Shown here: one piece after another, positions 14,404-18,233 of the stretch
Layout of the letters: the number at the start of each line of letters is the position of its first letter
Numbering within the stretch: the stretch's first letter is position 1
DNA from: Bacillota bacterium
GTDB lineage: Bacteria > Bacillota > Clostridia > Oscillospirales > Ruminococcaceae
DNA length: 18,233 nt
Direction of reading: 5' to 3'
NCBI GenBank assembly: GCA_023391005.1
Contig: JAEWBS010000049.1
Span: 1-18,233, forward strand
Position numbers and translations under genes: made by a program
The notes under the pieces: model-generated
Database searches by the model: none
The model's input: only the letters and a program-made list of their open reading frames with translations
What the model was told of the DNA's origin: nothing

Positions 14404-14454
14404 CGCCGGGTATTCCGCCGACGAGGCGCATCGCCCAGTCAAAAACGCCCGGCA
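14404..14454. other. Structured ligA-gatC intergenic sequence, possible weak terminator
   Basis: GCCGGG (14405-14410) can pair with CCCGGC (14448-14453), with CGCC/GGCG (14416-14419 with 14425-14428) nested inside. ATTTTGC follows on the plus strand. The core GCGCATCGCC (14426-14435) is identical to one in the 58-bp repeats before ligA. Confidence 0.4.
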
Positions 14455-14545
14455 TACATTTTGCTTACAGAATTTCTTTATCCGTTAAAAAGCGCTCTAA
14501 TAACCGTTGTATCGAAACATCAGTGATAAGAAAGGTGTGCCATAT

Positions 14546-14818
14546 ATGAAGATCGATATCTACCACATTGCAAAGCTTGCGCGTTTAAAGATGGACGAGC
14601 AGCAGGCCGAAAAATTTTCCCGCCAGATGGAAGGACTCATCGACATCATCGATAAGCTGCCCGCCATTGAGGGCGTCGTAACCGGCCTTGATCCGGCCAA
14701 TCCCATGACGCTGCGCGCCGACGAGGCGATTGTAAGCGAGTGCAGACGCGAGGACATTCTGGCCTGTGCGCCGCAGGTCGAAGCGGGCTGCGTCGTCGTT
14801 CCGAGAATCGTAGAATAG
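14546..14818 (+). CDS. gatC: Asp-tRNA(Asn)/Glu-tRNA(Gln) amidotransferase subunit C
   Basis: The 90-residue GatC wraps around and stabilises the GatA-GatB pair. The family pattern is clear: an N-terminal IYHIAKLARLKMDEQQ helix, the ILDII-like segment GLIDIIDKL, then the extended acidic region TGLDPANPMTLRADE and the short C-terminal VPRIVE. ATG 14546 is chosen because AAAGGTG (14530-14536) lies about 9 nt upstream. The open frame extends back to a TTG at 14507 without a site of its own. It is first in the gatC-gatA-gatB operon, and gatA follows after 14 nt. Length is normal for the family. No convincing promoter was found in the preceding 90 nt. Confidence 0.95.
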   Translation: MKIDIYHIAKLARLKMDEQQAEKFSRQMEGLIDIIDKLPAIEGVVTGLDPANPMTLRADEAIVSECRREDILACAPQVEAGCVVVPRIVE

Positions 14819-14832
14819 GGAGGAAACAGAAC

Positions 14833-16293
14833 ATGCTGTATCAGAAATCAGCCGCCGAGCTTTCCGCGATGCTGAATAAAGGCGAATGCAGCGCGGTGGA
14901 GCTGGCCGTGTCGGTGCTTTCGCGCATTGACGAGACCGAGGACAAGGTCGGCGCTTACGTAACCGTCTGCCGCGAGGAGGCGCTTGCAAAGGCGCTGGAG
15001 GTGGATAAAAAGCGCGCCGCAGGTCAGCCGCTGTCGCCGTTGGCGGGCATTCCGGTTGCCATTAAGGATAACATTTGCACCAAGGGCGTGTTGACCACCT
15101 GTTCCTCCAAGATGCTGTATAATTTTAAGCCGCCTTATAACGCGACGGTCGTCGATAAGCTGGCCGCCTGCGATATTGTTATGCCCGGCAAGCTGAATAT
15201 GGACGAATTCGCGATGGGCTCCTCCTGCGAGAACAGCGCCATAAAACCCACGCACAACCCCCACGATCTTTCGCGCGTGCCGGGCGGCTCCTCGGGCGGT
15301 TCGGCGGCTGCCGTCGCCTCGGGCGAGGCGGTGCTGGCGCTGGGTTCCGACACCGGCGGCTCGATCCGCCAGCCCGCGAGCTATTGCGGCATCGTCGGCT
15401 TAAAGCCGACCTACGGCTCGGTGTCGCGCTACGGCCTGATCGCGTTTGCGTCGTCGCTGGATCAGATTGGCCCGATGGCCCGCACCGTTGAGGATACGGC
15501 CATGCTCTATTCGGCCATCTGCGGACATGACAAGCGCGACGCGACGAGCGCGCACAGAGAATATCCCGACTTTACCAAGCTGTTGAATCAGGGCGTCAAG
15601 GGTCTGCGCATCGGTATTCCGAAGGAATATTTCGGCGCGGGCGTCACCGACGAGGTCAAGCACGCCGTCATGGGCGCCTTCGCGGCGCTTGAGGCCGAGG
15701 GCGCGACGGTCAAGCAGATTAGCTTACCCTCCACCGACGCGGCGCTCGCTGCCTACTACATCATCTCCTCGGCTGAGGCGTCCTCCAACCTCGCGCGCTT
15801 TGACGGCGTCAAATACGGCTATCGCGCCGAGAAGGTTGAAAATCTCATCGACCTTTACGAGGCTTCGCGCAGCGAAGGCTTCGGCGACGAGGTCAAGCGC
15901 CGCATCATGCTGGGTACCTTTGTGCTGTCCTCCGGCTTCTTTGACGCCTACTACAAGCGCGCCAAGGTGCTGCAACAGCAGATTGCCGCCGAATTCGCGC
16001 AGGCGTTTGAAGGCTGCGATCTCATCGCGACGCCCACCTCGCCGTTCACGGCGTTCAAGCTTGGCGAAAATGTCGACGATCCGGTCAAGATGTACGCCGC
16101 CGATATCTGCACCGTCACGGTGAATATCGCGTCGCTGCCGGCGATTTCGATTCCCTGCGGCACCGCCGCCGACGGCATGCCGGTCGGCCTGCAGCTCATC
16201 GGCCCGCGCTTCTCGGAGGAGACGCTCTTAAACGCCGCGCACCATTACGAGAAGCTTGTCGGCGGATTCAACAAAATCCCCACGATCGGTTAA
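14833..16293 (+). CDS. gatA: Asp-tRNA(Asn)/Glu-tRNA(Gln) amidotransferase subunit A
   Basis: The 486-residue subunit is the amidase that releases ammonia from glutamine for GatB. It has the amidase-signature catalytic triad: K78 in AIKDN, cis-Ser S153 in PGGSSGGSAAA, and nucleophile S177 in GSDTGGSIRQP. These correspond to K79, S154 and S178 of the Staphylococcus aureus enzyme. The complex makes correctly charged Gln-tRNA(Gln), and in some species Asn-tRNA(Asn), in organisms lacking the direct synthetase. ATG 14833 follows GGAGG with 9 nt spacing. The frame is open further back into gatC, but that extension is a shadow of gatC in another frame. The gene ends 15 nt before gatB, and its stop codon overlaps the gatB ribosome binding site. 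Confidence 0.97.
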   Translation: MLYQKSAAELSAMLNKGECSAVELAVSVLSRIDETEDKVGAYVTVCREEALAKALEVDKKRAAGQPLSPLAGIPVAIKDNICTKGVLTTCSSKMLYNFKPPYNATVVDKLAACDIVMPGKLNMDEFAMGSSCENSAIKPTHNPHDLSRVPGGSSGGSAAAVASGEAVLALGSDTGGSIRQPASYCGIVGLKPTYGSVSRYGLIAFASSLDQIGPMARTVEDTAMLYSAICGHDKRDATSAHREYPDFTKLLNQGVKGLRIGIPKEYFGAGVTDEVKHAVMGAFAALEAEGATVKQISLPSTDAALAAYYIISSAEASSNLARFDGVKYGYRAEKVENLIDLYEASRSEGFGDEVKRRIMLGTFVLSSGFFDAYYKRAKVLQQQIAAEFAQAFEGCDLIATPTSPFTAFKLGENVDDPVKMYAADICTVTVNIASLPAISIPCGTAADGMPVGLQLIGPRFSEETLLNAAHHYEKLVGGFNKIPTIG

Positions 16294-16308
16294 GGAGGGA
16301 CGCACAAG

Positions 16309-17748
16309 ATGAGAAAAGATTACGAGATCGTCATCGGACTTGAAGTCCATGCCGAATTGAATACCGAAAGCAAGATTTTCTGCACCTGCAAAAACCAGTT
16401 CGGCGGGGAAGTCAACGCCAACTGCTGCCCCATTTGCAGCGGCATGCCCGGCACGCTGCCGGTCCTCAACGAAGAGGTGGTCAACTCAGCCATCAAGATG
16501 GGCCACGCGCTCAATTGCACGATTCACAATATCTGCAAACAGGACCGCAAGAACTATTTTTACCCCGACCTGCCCAAAGCCTACCAGATCTCGCAGTTCG
16601 ACGTGCCGCTTTGCGAGGGCGGCTGGGTCGAGGTGCTGCTCGACGACGCGGGCACGACCAAGAAGATTGGCGTCACGCGCATTCACATCGAGGAGGACGC
16701 GGGAAAGCTGATCCACGACGACAATTTCTCCGGCTCGCTCGTCGACTTCAACCGCTGCGGCGTGCCGCTGATTGAGATCGTTTCCGAGCCGGACATGCGC
16801 TCGTCGGCCGAGGCCAAGGCCTATCTTGATACGATTAAGTCGATTCTGCAATATTTGGACATCTCCGACTGCAAAATGCAGGAGGGCTCGATTCGCTGCG
16901 ACGTCAACGTCTCGGTGCGCCCGGTTGGCGCTGAGAAATTCGGCACCCGCGTCGAGATGAAGAACGTCAACTCCTTCTCGGCGGCGGTGCGCGCCATCGA
17001 CTACGAGTCGGCGCGCCAGATTGAGGTGCTCGAGGACGGCGGCCACATCTCACAGGAGACCCGCAAGTGGAACGACATGATTGGCGAGAGCGTCGTGCTG
17101 CGCTCTAAAGAGGACGCGCAGGACTACCGCTATTTCCCCGAGCCGGATCTTCTGACCATCGTCGTGCCGGAAGAACATGTCGCGGCGCTTAAAGCTGCGC
17201 TGCCCGAGCTGCCCAACGCACGCTGCAAGCGCTACATGAACGACGCCAAGCTGCCGCGCTTTGACGCGAACCTGCTCGTCGAAAATCAGGACAGAGGCAA
17301 GCTCTTTGATGAGACGGTTGCGCTGGGCGCGCAGCCCAAGGCGGTTGCCAACTGGCTCAACGGCGACGTGGCCCGCATCTTAGGCGAGCGCAATATCGCG
17401 CTGGCCGACACCAAGCTGACCGCCAAGAACCTTGCCGATATGGTGGTGGCGATCGAGAACAAGGCCATCTCGAACACGGCGGGCAAGACGGTTATCGAGG
17501 AGATTATGTTCAACGACACGACCGTCGAGAAGGTCATCGCCGATAAGGGTCTGGCGCAGATCTCCGACACTTCGGCGCTTAAAGCCGCCGTGGCTGAGGT
17601 GCTTGCCGCCAACGAAAAGGCTGTCGGCGAGTACAAGGCCGGTAAGACCAACGTTCTGGGCTTCCTTGTTGGTCAGTGCATGCGTGCGACCAAGGGGAAG
17701 GGGAACCCTGAGATGCTCAAGGAAATGCTCATTGAGCTGATTGGCTGA
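16309..17748 (+). CDS. gatB: Asp-tRNA(Asn)/Glu-tRNA(Gln) amidotransferase subunit B
   Basis: The 479-residue subunit binds the misacylated tRNA, activates the carboxylate with ATP and transfers ammonia from GatA. The N-terminal GatB domain begins YEIVIGLEVHAEL. It carries a zinc-site pattern C25-x-C27 and C40-x-x-C43, then the family blocks DLPKAYQISQ, IHIEEDAGKL and DFNRCGVPLIEIV. DYRYFPEPDL precedes the helical tail domain, and the final ~150 residues form the YqeY-like tRNA-binding tail. ATG 16309 follows AAGGAGGG (16292-16299). Length is normal for the family. It is the last gene of gatCAB and is followed after 9 nt by a strong terminator. Codon use is strongly GC-ending, as expected for an essential, well-expressed gene. 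Confidence 0.97.
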   Translation: MRKDYEIVIGLEVHAELNTESKIFCTCKNQFGGEVNANCCPICSGMPGTLPVLNEEVVNSAIKMGHALNCTIHNICKQDRKNYFYPDLPKAYQISQFDVPLCEGGWVEVLLDDAGTTKKIGVTRIHIEEDAGKLIHDDNFSGSLVDFNRCGVPLIEIVSEPDMRSSAEAKAYLDTIKSILQYLDISDCKMQEGSIRCDVNVSVRPVGAEKFGTRVEMKNVNSFSAAVRAIDYESARQIEVLEDGGHISQETRKWNDMIGESVVLRSKEDAQDYRYFPEPDLLTIVVPEEHVAALKAALPELPNARCKRYMNDAKLPRFDANLLVENQDRGKLFDETVALGAQPKAVANWLNGDVARILGERNIALADTKLTAKNLADMVVAIENKAISNTAGKTVIEEIMFNDTTVEKVIADKGLAQISDTSALKAAVAEVLAANEKAVGEYKAGKTNVLGFLVGQCMRATKGKGNPEMLKEMLIELIG

Positions 17749-17757
17749 TAAAATTGC

Positions 17758-17800
17758 AAAAAGCCGGACGGCTGCGGTAACGCGGGCCGTCCGGCTTTTT
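17758..17800 (+). terminator. Strong terminator of gatCAB
   Basis: AAAAAGCCGGACGGC (17758-17772) pairs perfectly with GCCGTCCGGCTTTTT (17786-17800), which ends in five T. It closes the operon 9 nt after the gatB stop. Confidence 0.92.
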
Positions 17801-17838
17801 AGATTGGGGTGTTTTTATTCGCTGTCGCGGGGGTCTGT

Positions 17839-18007
17839 CGGCGCAACGCCGAAGGTAGTTCCGCTACCCGCGGAGGGCCTACTTTTTCTGCCGCCAGAAA
17901 AAGTAGGCAAAAAGACCGCCCAAGGGAGGAACCTTTCGACGGTTCCCCCCTTGGGAATCCCCTCTCCCAACGACTTAAGAGAGGGCGCTCATCGCCCCTC
18001 TCTTAAG
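17839..18007. repeat. Array of five consecutive hairpins in non-coding DNA
   Basis: Five inverted repeats follow one another: CGGCG/CGCCG (17839-17851), GGTAG/CTACC (17854-17868), and a perfect 14-bp stem (17877-17890 with 17895-17908). Then come a 15-bp stem with one mismatch (17919-17933 with 17941-17955) and CTTAAGAGAGGGCG paired to 17993-18007 with one bulge. From memory, similar hairpin clusters occur between genes in many clostridial genomes. The flanks, 17801-17838 and 18008-18087, contain no gene. Confidence 0.8.
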
Positions 18008-18087
18008 AATCTCTCCCCGAATTAGAGGCCAAGGGTTCATCTGCTGCGGCGGCAGCCAGATTTTTTGGGCTTGCTGATGCTATGTAA

Positions 18088-18121
18088 AGCGGTGCTTCAA
18101 TGAACTCATTGAAGCACCGCT
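18088..18121. terminator. Perfect 16-bp palindrome, probably a terminator for a leftward gene
   Basis: AGCGGTGCTTCAATGA (18088-18103) pairs perfectly with 18106-18121 around a 2-nt loop. On the minus strand TTTACATAG follows. On the plus strand AAATTTTAA follows. Placed just past a possible leftward gene end, it most likely terminates that gene. Confidence 0.65.
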
Positions 18122-18150
18122 AAATTTTAACCTATACAATTTACAACAGC

Positions 18151-18233
18151 TCATTCAGTCCGATAAAGCTTAATCTTCCCATTTGAATTCAAAAAGCGGA
18201 TTAGCAGCGCTGCGACGGGCGCGGCCAGCATGC
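18151..18233 (-). CDS. Possible 3' end of a leftward gene cut by the window edge
   Basis: One minus-strand frame runs from the edge to TGA at 18151 and ends PVAALLIRFLNSNGKIKLYRTE, a hydrophobic stretch with a basic tail. The frame beside it ends at 18170 with NPLFEFKWED. I prefer the first for its codon use and its 29-nt distance to the terminator-like palindrome at 18088-18121. No family can be named from so few residues. Confidence 0.3.
   Translation of the reverse strand, partial: MLAAPVAALLIRFLNSNGKIKLYRTE

Noticed and set aside
17741..18025. Open frame of 94 codons after gatB
   Set aside because: It overlaps the gatB end and runs through the gatCAB terminator and the hairpin array. 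It has no ribosome binding site and no protein-like composition.

Overview
The window looks like chromosomal DNA from an endospore-forming member of the Clostridia, probably in or near the Oscillospirales. The support is a YunB-type sporulation protein, a ClpC-type AAA+ unfoldase with a UVR-like middle region, a GatCAB amidotransferase operon, a YtrA-type GntR/ABC operon, strong AGGAGG ribosome binding sites and GC-rich third codon positions. The taxon is inferred from gene content, not from a marker gene. I see no phage, integrase, transposase, CRISPR array, rRNA or tRNA.

Layout, left to right. (1) 2-817: a bactofilin truncated by the left edge, then an orphan clostridial hypothetical protein (965-1387). 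(2) 1523-4698: two diverging units. A leftward Smr-domain gene is coupled to a DUF3810 membrane metalloprotease-like gene. A rightward AI-2E-family transporter is followed by a DUF2200 gene. The two promoters appear to share one palindromic -35 hexamer. (3) 4795-6762: a GntR (YtrA-type) regulator, an ABC ATPase and an ABC-2 permease, behind a consensus promoter with two ACAGT/ACTGT inverted repeats. (4) 7085-8464: two leftward genes, a REC-GGDEF diguanylate cyclase and a 60-residue Gly/Cys-rich mini-protein with a hydrophobic core. (5) 8625-11090: an orphan clpC without the usual ctsR-mcsA-mcsB partners. (6) 11404-17748: yunB, ligA, then gatC-gatA-gatB. (7) 17758-18233: a strong terminator, a dense array of hairpins, a second terminator-like palindrome and perhaps the end of a leftward gene.

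The genes are mostly housekeeping or cell-envelope functions: cytoskeleton, envelope transporters, proteolysis, signalling, sporulation, DNA joining and tRNA-dependent amidation. No single new multi-gene system is evident. The most unusual material is non-coding: a 58-bp tandem repeat directly before ligA that can form alternating, mutually exclusive hairpins; the hairpin array after gatB; the shared -35 element at 3076-3081; and the Gly/Cys-rich mini-protein behind a sigma-K-like promoter. Promoter, operator and RNA-structure calls were made by eye, and no database search was run.
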